This document shows, piece by piece, positions 7,081 through 12,828 of a stretch of DNA of 13,716 bases; position 1 is the first letter of the stretch; each line of letters begins with the position of its first letter. Source of the stretch: Gemmatimonadaceae bacterium (GTDB lineage Bacteria; Gemmatimonadota; Gemmatimonadetes; Gemmatimonadales; Gemmatimonadaceae); contig JANWKK010000281.1 in NCBI GenBank assembly GCA_025451425.1, positions 1 to 13,716 on the forward strand, read 5' to 3'. The notes beneath the pieces are model-generated. The model was given only the letters and a program-made list of their open reading frames with translations, was not told where the DNA came from and ran no database searches. A program made the translations under genes and the position numbers.

Positions 7081-7414
7081 TGTGAAGATGCCGTGATGAA
7101 GCGCGCGCTCCGCATAACGAATGAGTGGCGCGAATACACCGGATGCCACCGCGTCACGCATGCTTGAAACTCCCACAACGAGGTGTCCACGGTTGGGAAT
7201 CCGCTGTTCGATTCCGGACAGTTAGCGAGTTGCTTACAAAAGTCAGACAGCAGTCCTGCAACGCTTGGTGAGATTTTACTGTCAAATTGGTGTCAGCGCG
7301 GCACGATTCAGCCGCGGGAGTGCGAAACCTGGGACGCGTCATCACGGTATTGATCGATTGACGATCGATCGATCGCCCAAGTCCACGCTGATTCTCTCGA
7401 CCTGCAGGAGCTCG
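7081..7414. other. 334-base intergenic region with a GATCGATC run
   Basis: No credible gene lies here. The long frame from TTG 7265 is only an upstream extension of the kinase frame. The visible features are a TGTCA direct repeat (7279 and 7291, spaced 12) and the run 7351-7375, where GATC occurs four times, including the 14-bp palindrome CGATCGATCGATCG at 7362-7375. I find no convincing promoter or terminator. The Shine-Dalgarno sequence of the kinase (AGGAG, 7406-7410) is at the right end. Confidence 0.4.
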
Positions 7415-8683
7415 ATGTCGCTTACTGGCGCGGCTGGCAGACGATCTCGAAACGGGCGCGACGTGCGGTCCCTCACGCCGCCGAGCACGCCTCCGGCCTC
7501 ACTGGCCGATGGACTCGCGAAGACTGGCGAGTATTCGATCTTCGGGCTCGCCCGTGCTGGTGAGCCACCCGTCAGTCCTGAACGTCGCGCGAGCTTCGCG
7601 CTCATCATTTTCGCAATCGCGACCATCGTCGCCGTTCTCTACTCGCTCGAGCGCTACTTCTATCGGCGACTGCTCGGGCAGGAAGTCTCGTTGGGGCAGC
7701 TTGTCCCCGCCGAGCTTGTTTTCACGTATCTGTGGGCGCTGCTGACCCCAGTTGTGATGTGGATGGGACGGCGCTTCCCTGTTTGGGGATCGCACCACGG
7801 TCACCATAGCCGCACAACAGTTCGCAATTGGATCTTCCAGCTCGTCGCCGTCGTCTCGTTTGTCATGCTGCACGTCGCGCTGTTTACGGCGGCGTCGCTG
7901 CTGCTCACAGGCGCCGCGACGGCGATTCCACTCTCGCGGCTTTTCACTGGATATCTCGCGTCGTGGTTCACGCTCGATTCGATCGTGTACTGCACGCTGC
8001 TCGCCGTCTATCACGCGCTCGTGTACTACCGCGTCTCGCAGGACCGCGCGCTGCGTGCCTCTCAACTCGAGGCGCGTCTCGCTCAGGCGCAGCTCCAAGT
8101 GCTGCGAATGCAGCTGCAGCCCCACTTTCTGTTCAACACGCTCCACACGATCTCGGCCCTGATGCACAAGGACGTAAAGCGGGCTGACTCGATGATCGCG
8201 GCGCTGAGCGACTTGCTCCGAATGTCGCTGCGGAGCGTCGGCGTTCAAGAGGTGGAGCTGCGCGAGGAGATCGATTTCCTGCAGCGCTACCTCGAGATCA
8301 TGACCCTGCGTTTCGGCGATCGCCTAACGGTGACGCTGGACATCGATGCGGAAGTTCTCGATGCGCGAGTGCCCACGCTCGTGCTGCAGCCCTTGGTCGA
8401 AAACTCCCTGCGTCACGGTTTTGGCGACGGCATGCGGGCCGGCCACGTACGTGTACGAGTCGCTCCTGATGGCGACATGCTGCGCTGCGAGGTCGTCGAC
8501 AACGGACGCGGAATCTCGCAAATGGGTCCGCGCGAAGGCGTCGGCATCAGCAACACGCGGGCACGACTTCGCCACCTCTACGGCGAACGATTCTCCCTCG
8601 AGCTCATGGCGAATCCGGGCGGCGGTGCTCGTGTCTCGCTAGCGATTCCATATCATCCACTCGAACGGACGGCGGCCGATTGA
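7415..8683 (+). CDS. LytS/YehU-type sensor histidine kinase
   Basis: A 422-residue membrane sensor kinase. Four hydrophobic helices lie at about 60-78, 97-117, 138-160 and 186-205, followed by a short coiled coil and the His_kinase (PF06580-type) domain with LQPHFLFNTLHTISALMH (phospho-accepting His237). The ATPase domain follows: N box LVENSLRHG (Asn330), G1 DNGRGI (Asp362) and G2 GVGISNTRARL. No periplasmic sensor domain is present, so the helices themselves probably sense. ATG 7415 is chosen because AGGAG precedes it by 4 bases; the longer frame from TTG 7265 adds 50 residues of unlikely composition. The loop before helix three carries a His cluster (GSHHGHHS). It overlaps the response regulator gene by 4 bases, so the two are an obvious signalling pair. 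Confidence 0.93.
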   Translation: MSLTGAAGRRSRNGRDVRSLTPPSTPPASLADGLAKTGEYSIFGLARAGEPPVSPERRASFALIIFAIATIVAVLYSLERYFYRRLLGQEVSLGQLVPAELVFTYLWALLTPVVMWMGRRFPVWGSHHGHHSRTTVRNWIFQLVAVVSFVMLHVALFTAASLLLTGAATAIPLSRLFTGYLASWFTLDSIVYCTLLAVYHALVYYRVSQDRALRASQLEARLAQAQLQVLRMQLQPHFLFNTLHTISALMHKDVKRADSMIAALSDLLRMSLRSVGVQEVELREEIDFLQRYLEIMTLRFGDRLTVTLDIDAEVLDARVPTLVLQPLVENSLRHGFGDGMRAGHVRVRVAPDGDMLRCEVVDNGRGISQMGPREGVGISNTRARLRHLYGERFSLELMANPGGGARVSLAIPYHPLERTAAD

Positions 8684-9489
8684 TTACCGATCCTAACAAA
8701 ATCCGCGTCGCGATCGTCGACGACGAAGAGCTCGCTCGCGAGCGCATGCGTACCTTGCTCTCCGAGCACAACGACATCGAGGTCGTCGCCGAGTGCGCCG
8801 ATGGCGCCGAAGCCCTGCGCGCCATCGATGACATGAATCCCGATCTCGTCTTTCTGGATGTCCAGATGCCGGAGGTCGATGGCTTCGACGTCGTCGAAGC
8901 CTTGGAGCGTGGCGACGCGGAGGCCCCTGAGGGGACGCCTGGAAAGGCGCCAGCGATCGTGTTCGTCACCGCGCACGACGACCACGCGCTCAAGGCGTTT
9001 GAGATTCACGCGCTCGACTTCCTCCTCAAACCATTCGACGAGGCGCGTTTCGAGAAGACCCTATCGCGCGCACGACGTCATGTGAAGCAGTCGCGTGATA
9101 CCGTCGACGCGCGCCTCCTCGCCTTGCTCGAGGATCTACGCACCGAACGGCGCGGGCAGCGACACTCGGATCGTCTGATCGTCAAGTCCGGCGGTCGCGT
9201 GTTCTTCTTGCGAACCGAGGAAATCGATTGGGTGGAGGCGGCCGGCAACTACGTGCGTCTCCATGCGCGCAGCGAGTCTCACCTCTTGCGTGAGAGCATG
9301 AAGAACATGGAGGCGCGGCTCGACCCCAACACCTTTGTGCGCATTCATCGCTCGGCCATCGTCAATATCGATCGCGTGAAGGAGCTCGAGCCGTGGTTCC
9401 ATGGTGAATACATCGTCATCATGCGCGACGGCACGCGCCTCACGGCAAGCCGTGTCTACTCGGATCGGCTCAGCGCGCTGATCGAATAG
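8680..9489 (+). CDS. LytTR-family response regulator (LytR/AlgR type)
   Basis: A 269-residue regulator. The receiver domain (about 8-130) has the acidic pair Asp14/Asp15, phospho-acceptor Asp60 in DLVFLDVQMP, Thr97 and Lys117. A linker follows, then a LytTR DNA-binding domain (about 163-266) with VKSGGRVFFL, DWVEAAGNYVRLH and FVRIHRSAIVNI. The start is TTG 8680, overlapping the kinase stop as TTGA. The first downstream ATG (8747) would delete the acidic pair, so TTG (or another rare start at the same place) is required and translation is probably coupled. Phosphorylation by the adjacent kinase should promote binding to paired repeats at target promoters. An insertion of about 15 residues, rich in Gly/Glu/Pro (78-90), sits in the receiver domain. 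The targets are not visible here. Confidence 0.93.
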   Translation: MITDPNKIRVAIVDDEELARERMRTLLSEHNDIEVVAECADGAEALRAIDDMNPDLVFLDVQMPEVDGFDVVEALERGDAEAPEGTPGKAPAIVFVTAHDDHALKAFEIHALDFLLKPFDEARFEKTLSRARRHVKQSRDTVDARLLALLEDLRTERRGQRHSDRLIVKSGGRVFFLRTEEIDWVEAAGNYVRLHARSESHLLRESMKNMEARLDPNTFVRIHRSAIVNIDRVKELEPWFHGEYIVIMRDGTRLTASRVYSDRLSALIE

Positions 9490-9496
9490 CGGGGCC

Positions 9497-9541
9497 AGGG
9501 GCTAGAGCTTGGGGGCTGTTATGGAATCGGCCCCTAGCTCT
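9497..9541. repeat. CTAG-rich hairpin at the convergent gene junction
   Basis: AGAGCTTGGGGGC (9504-9516) pairs with the segment 9529-9541 (GGCCCCTAGCTCT) with two mismatches, giving an 11-pair stem and a 12-base loop. It lies 14 bases after the response regulator stop and covers the last codons of the convergent epimerase gene. The 11-mer AGGGGCTAGAG (9497-9507) is identical to 3771-3781, linking the two elements. There is no U tract, so terminator function is only possible. Confidence 0.45.
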
Positions 9542-10455
9542 GCCCGCAATGCTTGCTCCAAAGTCGGGTGAGCAAACTCAAAACCAGCCTCCGTCAGACG
9601 TAGCGGATGGATGCGTTGGCTCGCGAGTAGAGTCGCCCGCCCCATCTCGCCGAAGATCAGATCGATCGCGAGGCCGGGGACCGGGACGAGTGCGGGGCGT
9701 CCCAGCACGCGCGCCAGGGTCATCGCGAATTCCGCGTTAGGCACCGGATTCGGGGCGACGAGATTCATCGGACCCGAGACGTCTCGAGCGAGCGCGAATT
9801 CGACCGCCGACAGCCAGTCTTCGAGTGCAATCCAGCTCATCCACTGAGCGCCTGACCCGATCCGCCCTCCGAGACCCAGCCTGAAGGGCACGATCATTTT
9901 CGCGAGCGCGCCACCGTGCGGATTGAGCACGATGCCCGTGCGAATGCACACCACACGAATCCCCGCCGCGCGCGCCGGTTCGGTCGCTCGTTCCCACGCT
10001 TCGGCCGCTTCGGCGAGAAAATCAGTTCCAAGTCGGCTTTCTTCATCCAGCTCCTCGTCTCCCCGGTCGCCGTAAATGCCAATCGCCGATCCACTGACGA
10101 ACACTCTTGGCGGGTGAGGTAGCTGGGCGATGGAACGTGATAACAGCGTTGTGCTGTCTACACGACTATCACGAATTGCCTGCTTGCGCTTCGGCGTCCA
10201 CCGCTGCGCGATCTGCTCGCCGGCGAGATTGACTAGCGCGTCGACACCGTCGAGCGCCGCGTCGTCGAGCCTTCCCGCAGCCGGCCGCCAAGCGATATCC
10301 GGAGGAGTCGCGCGTTCGCCGCGACGGAGTCGTTGAATCGCGACGCTTTCGCGCTGCAGGCGCGTCGCGAGCGCTTTGCCGAGAAATCCAGACGCGCCGC
10401 TGATGGCGATGCGACGATTAGGCTGATCGGGCTGACGACTCTGGGGCTGCGTCAT
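9502..10455 (-). CDS. TIGR01777-family NAD(P)-binding epimerase-like protein (SDR39U1/YfcH type)
   Basis: A 317-residue atypical short-chain dehydrogenase/reductase. The Rossmann motif is ISGASGFLGKAL (about 18-29). Family signatures VNLAGEQIAQRW, the FVSGSAIGIYGDRG segment and WMSWIALEDW follow, and the C-terminal domain FEFAHPTLEQALRAELG is characteristic of the TIGR01777 group. These are cytosolic proteins of mostly unknown reaction, related to nucleoside-diphosphate-sugar epimerases. Length is normal for the family (about 300). ATG 10455 has no clear Shine-Dalgarno sequence; the first 13 residues are polar and variable, so a slightly different start is possible. It converges with the response regulator gene at a 12-base gap. 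Its upstream neighbour on the same strand is the FlgM-like gene, 40 bases away, so co-transcription is possible but functionally unexplained. Confidence 0.88.
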   Translation of the reverse strand: MTQPQSRQPDQPNRRIAISGASGFLGKALATRLQRESVAIQRLRRGERATPPDIAWRPAAGRLDDAALDGVDALVNLAGEQIAQRWTPKRKQAIRDSRVDSTTLLSRSIAQLPHPPRVFVSGSAIGIYGDRGDEELDEESRLGTDFLAEAAEAWERATEPARAAGIRVVCIRTGIVLNPHGGALAKMIVPFRLGLGGRIGSGAQWMSWIALEDWLSAVEFALARDVSGPMNLVAPNPVPNAEFAMTLARVLGRPALVPVPGLAIDLIFGEMGRATLLASQRIHPLRLTEAGFEFAHPTLEQALRAELGADSITAPKL

Positions 10456-10495
10456 AGCACACTAAGCTAGTGCCGCCAAACGCCGCTTCCCTTGG

Positions 10496-10717
10496 TCAAT
10501 ACTCCGATAACGCGTCGCGCTCCACGAGACGGCGGGCGAGCTCGGTTGCCATTTCAGGCGACGCGTAATATCCGGCAACTACCCGACGACTGATCAGCTC
10601 CAACCGGATCGAGAGCGCGTCGTTTCGTTCCCCGCTGATCGCCGGCGTCCATTGCGCCCCGCGGCTGAAGGTCTCGTCCACGTCCGCCGTGAGAAAGGGC
10701 GAAAAGGCTATCGTCAT
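10496..10717 (-). CDS. Small protein resembling anti-sigma-28 factor FlgM (tentative)
   Basis: A 73-residue soluble protein. The C-terminal half, IRLELISRRVVAGYYASPEM followed by ATELARRLV, fits the FlgM pattern RVxxIxxxIxxGxYxxxxxxxAxxL with a two-residue insertion. FlgM binds sigma-28 (FliA) until the hook is complete. The N-terminal half is low in predicted structure, as in FlgM. GAGG lies 5 bases before ATG 10717, a good ribosome binding site. A sigma-28-like promoter lies just upstream, and a FliA-family gene is 2 kb away. The similarity is short, so alternatives such as an unrelated small helical protein remain open. Confidence 0.45.
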   Translation of the reverse strand: MTIAFSPFLTADVDETFSRGAQWTPAISGERNDALSIRLELISRRVVAGYYASPEMATELARRLVERDALSEY

Positions 10718-10735
10718 TGCAACCTCATAGCTACA

Positions 10736-10762
10736 GTATCGGGAGCGGTCGTAGAATCGTTA
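10736..10762 (-). promoter_or_regulatory. Candidate sigma-28 promoter of the FlgM-like gene
   Basis: On the minus strand TAAC (10762-10759) is followed after exactly 15 bases by CCCGATAC (10743-10736). The enterobacterial sigma-28 consensus is TAAA-N15-GCCGATAA, so this matches 3 of 4 and 6 of 8 positions with ideal spacing. Transcription would start near 10729, giving a very short leader that still contains the GAGG ribosome binding site. This was found by eye; chance cannot be excluded. Confidence 0.4.
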
Positions 10763-10787
10763 GAGACGCTCTCGGCCGCACGGTCCT

Positions 10788-10807
10788 TTCACCTCAGCGT
10801 AGGTGAA
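10788..10807. promoter_or_regulatory. Dyad TTCACCT-N6-AGGTGAA in the divergent region; possible operator
   Basis: Perfect 7-bp arms (10788-10794 and 10801-10807) with a 6-base spacer lie between the divergent FlgM-like gene and the activator gene, 83 bases before the activator start. The form is typical of a dimeric regulator site. No -35/-10 pair that I trust lies beside it, so the regulated gene is unknown. Confidence 0.45.
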
Positions 10808-10890
10808 CAGCGACGAGTTGCATCAGGTATCCGAGTATCGGCCGGGACTGATCCCGCGCTAGTGCCAAGACAGTAGCCCGAGGACGGACG

Positions 10891-12333
10891 ATGGCGACGA
10901 TCCTGTACGTCGATGACGACCCAACTATCGGTCTACTCCTCGAAGACACGCTGCTTCGGGCTGGGCACAGAGCGGTTGGTGCGCGGAGCGTCCCGCAGGC
11001 GCTCCAAGCGCTCTCGCACGGCGAGTTCGAACTGATCATCTCGGATTTCAAGATGCCGGGCATGACGGGGCTCGAGCTCCTCGCTCACCTGCGCGACGAG
11101 GGCTACGACATCCCTCTCATCATGGTGACCGGATACGCGTCGATCGAGCATGCCGTGCAAGCCATAAAGGCGGGCGCAGCGGACTATATAACAAAGCCGG
11201 TACGGCCGGAGCAGCTCGAGCACGCCGTGGCGAAGGCGCTGCAGGTTGCTCGGCTGCGGAAGGAGAACAACGTCCTCCGCCACGAAGTAATGGCGCTTCG
11301 GAACGAGCGCCAGATCATTGGCGAGAGCGCCATCATGCGCAGGCTGCTGCAGACGGTCGCGACCGCAGCGCCGACACGAGCAACGGTGCTGCTGCAGGGG
11401 GAATCCGGAACCGGGAAAGAGCTCGTGGCGCGCGCAATTCACGACCAGAGCGAGCGCAGCGATGGTCCCTTCATCAAACTGAATTGCGCTGCCCTTCCGG
11501 AAGGGCTCGTCGAAAGCGCCCTCTTCGGTCACGAGCGGGGTGCGTTCACGGGCGCGATCAAGCGAGTGGCGGGCGCATTCGAACGTGCGCACGGAGGAAC
11601 GCTTCTGCTGGACGAGATCTCCGAGATGAGACTCGATCTTCAGGCGAAGTTGCTCCGTGTTCTTCAGGAGCAGGAGTTCGAGCGAGTCGGCGGAACGACT
11701 CCGATCAAAGTCGACGTCCGAATCATTGCGACGACGAATCGCGATCTCGCCGCCGAAGCGGAGGCTGGTCGCTTTCGCCGCGACCTGTTCTTCCGACTCA
11801 GCGTCATTCCGATCGAGATACCGCCACTGCGCGAGCGCGGCGACGACATACCACTTCTGGCCTTCCGCTTTGCCGCGCATTCCGCGAACGAAACGAAGAA
11901 GGAACTCGCAGGGATCTCGCCCGAGGCTCTCGCTCTCCTTCAGCGCTACGAGTGGCCGGGAAATGTGCGCGAGTTGCAGCACGCCATCGAGCGAGCCGTC
12001 ATTCTGGCGAATGGACCCATGCTGGTTCCTGTGCACTTCGAGGGTCAGCGATTCGGCCTCGTGAGTCCATCTCGTGAGACAGGGCTTCGGCCGACGCTGC
12101 AGTCGAATGGCAATGGTTCGACCGAATTCGAGCGAGTGGTGCTGAATTCCTTCGATCTCGGCGAGGCGGAGACGCAACTGATCGCGCGTGCCCTCGAAGT
12201 GACGGCGGGGAATCGCACACGGGCCGCAGAGCTCTTGGGACTGAGCGTGAGGACGCTCAGGAACAGGCTCAACGCGGCGGAAAGCGGGAAAGCGGGAGAA
12301 GCAAGGGGGGCGGATCTACGAGGACAGCTTTAA
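10891..12333 (+). CDS. Sigma-54-dependent NtrC-family response regulator, probably flagellar (FlbD/FleR/FlrC-like)
   Basis: A 480-residue activator. The receiver domain (1-120) has Asp9/Asp10, phospho-acceptor Asp52, Thr80 and Lys102. The AAA+ domain (about 141-375) has Walker A GESGTGKE (170-177), the sigma-54 contact loop GAFTGA (217-222), Walker B LLLDE (238-242) and the arginine-rich ERGD/FRRDLFFR elements. A Fis-type helix-turn-helix (about 441-461, NRTRAAELLGLSVRTLRNRL) binds DNA. It should drive open-complex formation at -24/-12 promoters when phosphorylated; its kinase is not in the window. GAGG lies 7 bases before ATG 10891. The flagellar assignment is inference, from the neighbouring sigma-28-family gene with a -24/-12 promoter and from the FlgM-like gene. 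The last residues (DLRGQL) are encoded by a unit of the 14-bp repeat array. Confidence 0.93.
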   Translation: MATILYVDDDPTIGLLLEDTLLRAGHRAVGARSVPQALQALSHGEFELIISDFKMPGMTGLELLAHLRDEGYDIPLIMVTGYASIEHAVQAIKAGAADYITKPVRPEQLEHAVAKALQVARLRKENNVLRHEVMALRNERQIIGESAIMRRLLQTVATAAPTRATVLLQGESGTGKELVARAIHDQSERSDGPFIKLNCAALPEGLVESALFGHERGAFTGAIKRVAGAFERAHGGTLLLDEISEMRLDLQAKLLRVLQEQEFERVGGTTPIKVDVRIIATTNRDLAAEAEAGRFRRDLFFRLSVIPIEIPPLRERGDDIPLLAFRFAAHSANETKKELAGISPEALALLQRYEWPGNVRELQHAIERAVILANGPMLVPVHFEGQRFGLVSPSRETGLRPTLQSNGNGSTEFERVVLNSFDLGEAETQLIARALEVTAGNRTRAAELLGLSVRTLRNRLNAAESGKAGEARGADLRGQL

Positions 12334-12559
12334 GAGAGCGAATCGAAAACCGCGGATCTAAAAAGGCGGATCTAGGAGGGCGGATCTAAAACAACGGACG
12401 AAAACTGTATCGGGCGCGCCGCCGGCGCGCCCGATTTCCTTCTTGGCCCCGCCCACCTAACTCCGTTGTTCTACGACCGTCGTTCAGTGATGTCCTTCTA
12501 GACCCGTCGTTCTAGATCCGCTGTCTTAGATCCGTCCTTCTAGAGCCGTCTCTCGCAGT
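12311..12559. repeat. Palindromic array of 14-bp repeats around a terminator hairpin
   Basis: The left arm (12314-12408) reads as seven units close to ATCTARAANRRCGG, all exactly 14 bases apart apart from a shortened last unit. The clearest are 12356-12369, 12370-12383 and 12384-12397. The right arm (12449-12559) holds eight units of the reverse complement, consensus CCGTCGTTCTAGAT, all 14 bases except one of 13 (12491-12503). The clearest are 12504-12517, 12518-12531 and 12532-12545. The arms flank the hairpin at 12409-12435. Because 14 is not a multiple of 3 this is not a coding repeat, yet the first unit lies inside the 3' end of the activator gene. There are no unique spacers, so it is not a CRISPR. 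I do not recognise the element; it could be a protein-binding array, a very long RNA hairpin or a dispersed mobile repeat. Confidence 0.85.
12409..12444 (+). terminator. Rho-independent terminator of the activator gene
   Basis: ATCGGGCGCGCC (12409-12420), a 3-base loop and the perfect reverse complement GGCGCGCCCGAT (12424-12435), followed by the pyrimidine tract TTTCCTTCTT (12435-12444). It lies 76 bases after the activator stop. The T tract is interrupted by C, so efficiency is uncertain. The bases before the stem (GAAAACTGT) are A-rich, so it might also act in the other direction. Confidence 0.8.
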
Positions 12560-12575
12560 CGCTTGCACTTATTAC

Positions 12576-12591
12576 CCGGCAATTTCTGCCG
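12576..12591 (-). promoter_or_regulatory. ftr-like activator site, distal copy
   Basis: CCGGCAATTTCTGCCG; read on the minus strand it gives CGGCAGAAATTGCCG, fitting CGGC-N2-AAA-N2-GCNG. From memory this is the core of the Caulobacter ftr element bound by FlbD, a sigma-54 activator of flagellar genes. It also forms a dyad, CGGCA-N5-TGCCG. It lies about 190-205 bases upstream of the predicted start of transcription, inside the range of enhancer sites. Confidence 0.5.
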
Positions 12592-12636
12592 CATGGAAAG
12601 TTCTTCCTAGCTCCTCGCGTGTTCAGTCACTCCGCG

Positions 12637-12655
12637 GCTGGACGGATGGTCCAGC
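12637..12655. promoter_or_regulatory. 19-bp dyad GCTGGAC-N5-GTCCAGC; possible regulator site
   Basis: The 7-bp arms at 12637-12643 and 12649-12655 are perfect reverse complements around the spacer GGATG. Its centre is about 110 bases upstream of the -24 element, where enhancer-type sites usually lie. It differs from the ftr-like motif, so it may bind another regulator, or be a hairpin in RNA. Confidence 0.5.
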
Positions 12656-12730
12656 GATCTCGCTCATCTCAACACGCTGATTGTCAAGCGGTTATGCGTA
12701 AGTAGCGTTAGGTATCAGGGCGGCAACTGC

Positions 12731-12746
12731 CGGCAGAAATCGCCGG
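12731..12746 (+). promoter_or_regulatory. ftr-like activator site, proximal copy
   Basis: CGGCAGAAATCGCCGG on the plus strand fits CGGC-N2-AAA-N2-GCNG and matches the distal copy at 15 of 16 positions in inverted orientation. It ends 8 bases before the TGG of the -24 element. A site so close to the promoter could also compete with polymerase, so it might repress rather than activate. Confidence 0.5.
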
Positions 12747-12754
12747 TCTCACAG

Positions 12755-12769
12755 TGGAGCACGGTTTGC
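12755..12769 (+). promoter_or_regulatory. Sigma-54 (-24/-12) promoter of the sigma-28-family gene
   Basis: TGGAGCACGGTTTGC has the invariant GG (12756-12757) and GC (12768-12769) separated by exactly 10 bases. It agrees with TGG-N8-TTGC of the sigma-54 consensus, while the CACG after TGG is poorly kept. Transcription would start near 12781, which excludes GTG 12754 as start and fits ATG 12829. The sigma-54-dependent activator gene directly upstream supports the call. Confidence 0.65.
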
Positions 12770-12828
12770 CTTTATGGACGCGGATGATTCGAGACGGGCC
12801 CTTCCCTCCGTTCACGAGGATCTCCGCG

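Larger units (their letters stand above)
12560..12828 (+). other. Regulatory region between the repeat array and the sigma-28-family gene
   Basis: This 269-base stretch carries no convincing gene but several ordered signals, listed separately: two inverted 16-bp ftr-like motifs, a 19-bp dyad and a -24/-12 promoter. A leader of about 48 bases lies between the predicted transcription start (near 12781) and ATG 12829. The density of dyads is higher than in the other intergenic regions of this window. Confidence 0.6.

Noticed and set aside
7265..7414. Upstream TTG extension of the histidine kinase
   Set aside because: ATG 7415 has AGGAG before it; the extra 50 residues have no domain-like character and cross the GATCGATC run.
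10503..10510. TCCGATAA on the plus strand as a sigma-28 -10 element
   Set aside because: No TAAA-like -35 lies 15 bases upstream, and it points into the end of an oppositely oriented gene.
10933..12177. Long minus-strand frame (414 codons) opposite the sigma-54 activator
   Set aside because: The plus-strand protein has all motifs of the NtrC family; the antisense frame has low-complexity, Arg/Leu/His-rich composition typical of high-GC shadow frames.
12409..12435. Recombination or attachment site based on the perfect GC-rich palindrome
   Set aside because: The stem, tiny loop and following pyrimidine tract shortly after a stop codon fit a terminator; no integrase gene is present.
12311..12559. 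CRISPR array
   Set aside because: The units are 14 bp and contiguous, with no unique spacers, and occur in two opposite orientations; no cas genes are present.
12754..12828. GTG 12754 or ATG 12784 as start of the sigma factor
   Set aside because: The predicted -24/-12 promoter covers 12755-12769, and ATG 12829 has a GAGGA site and gives the normal FliA length.
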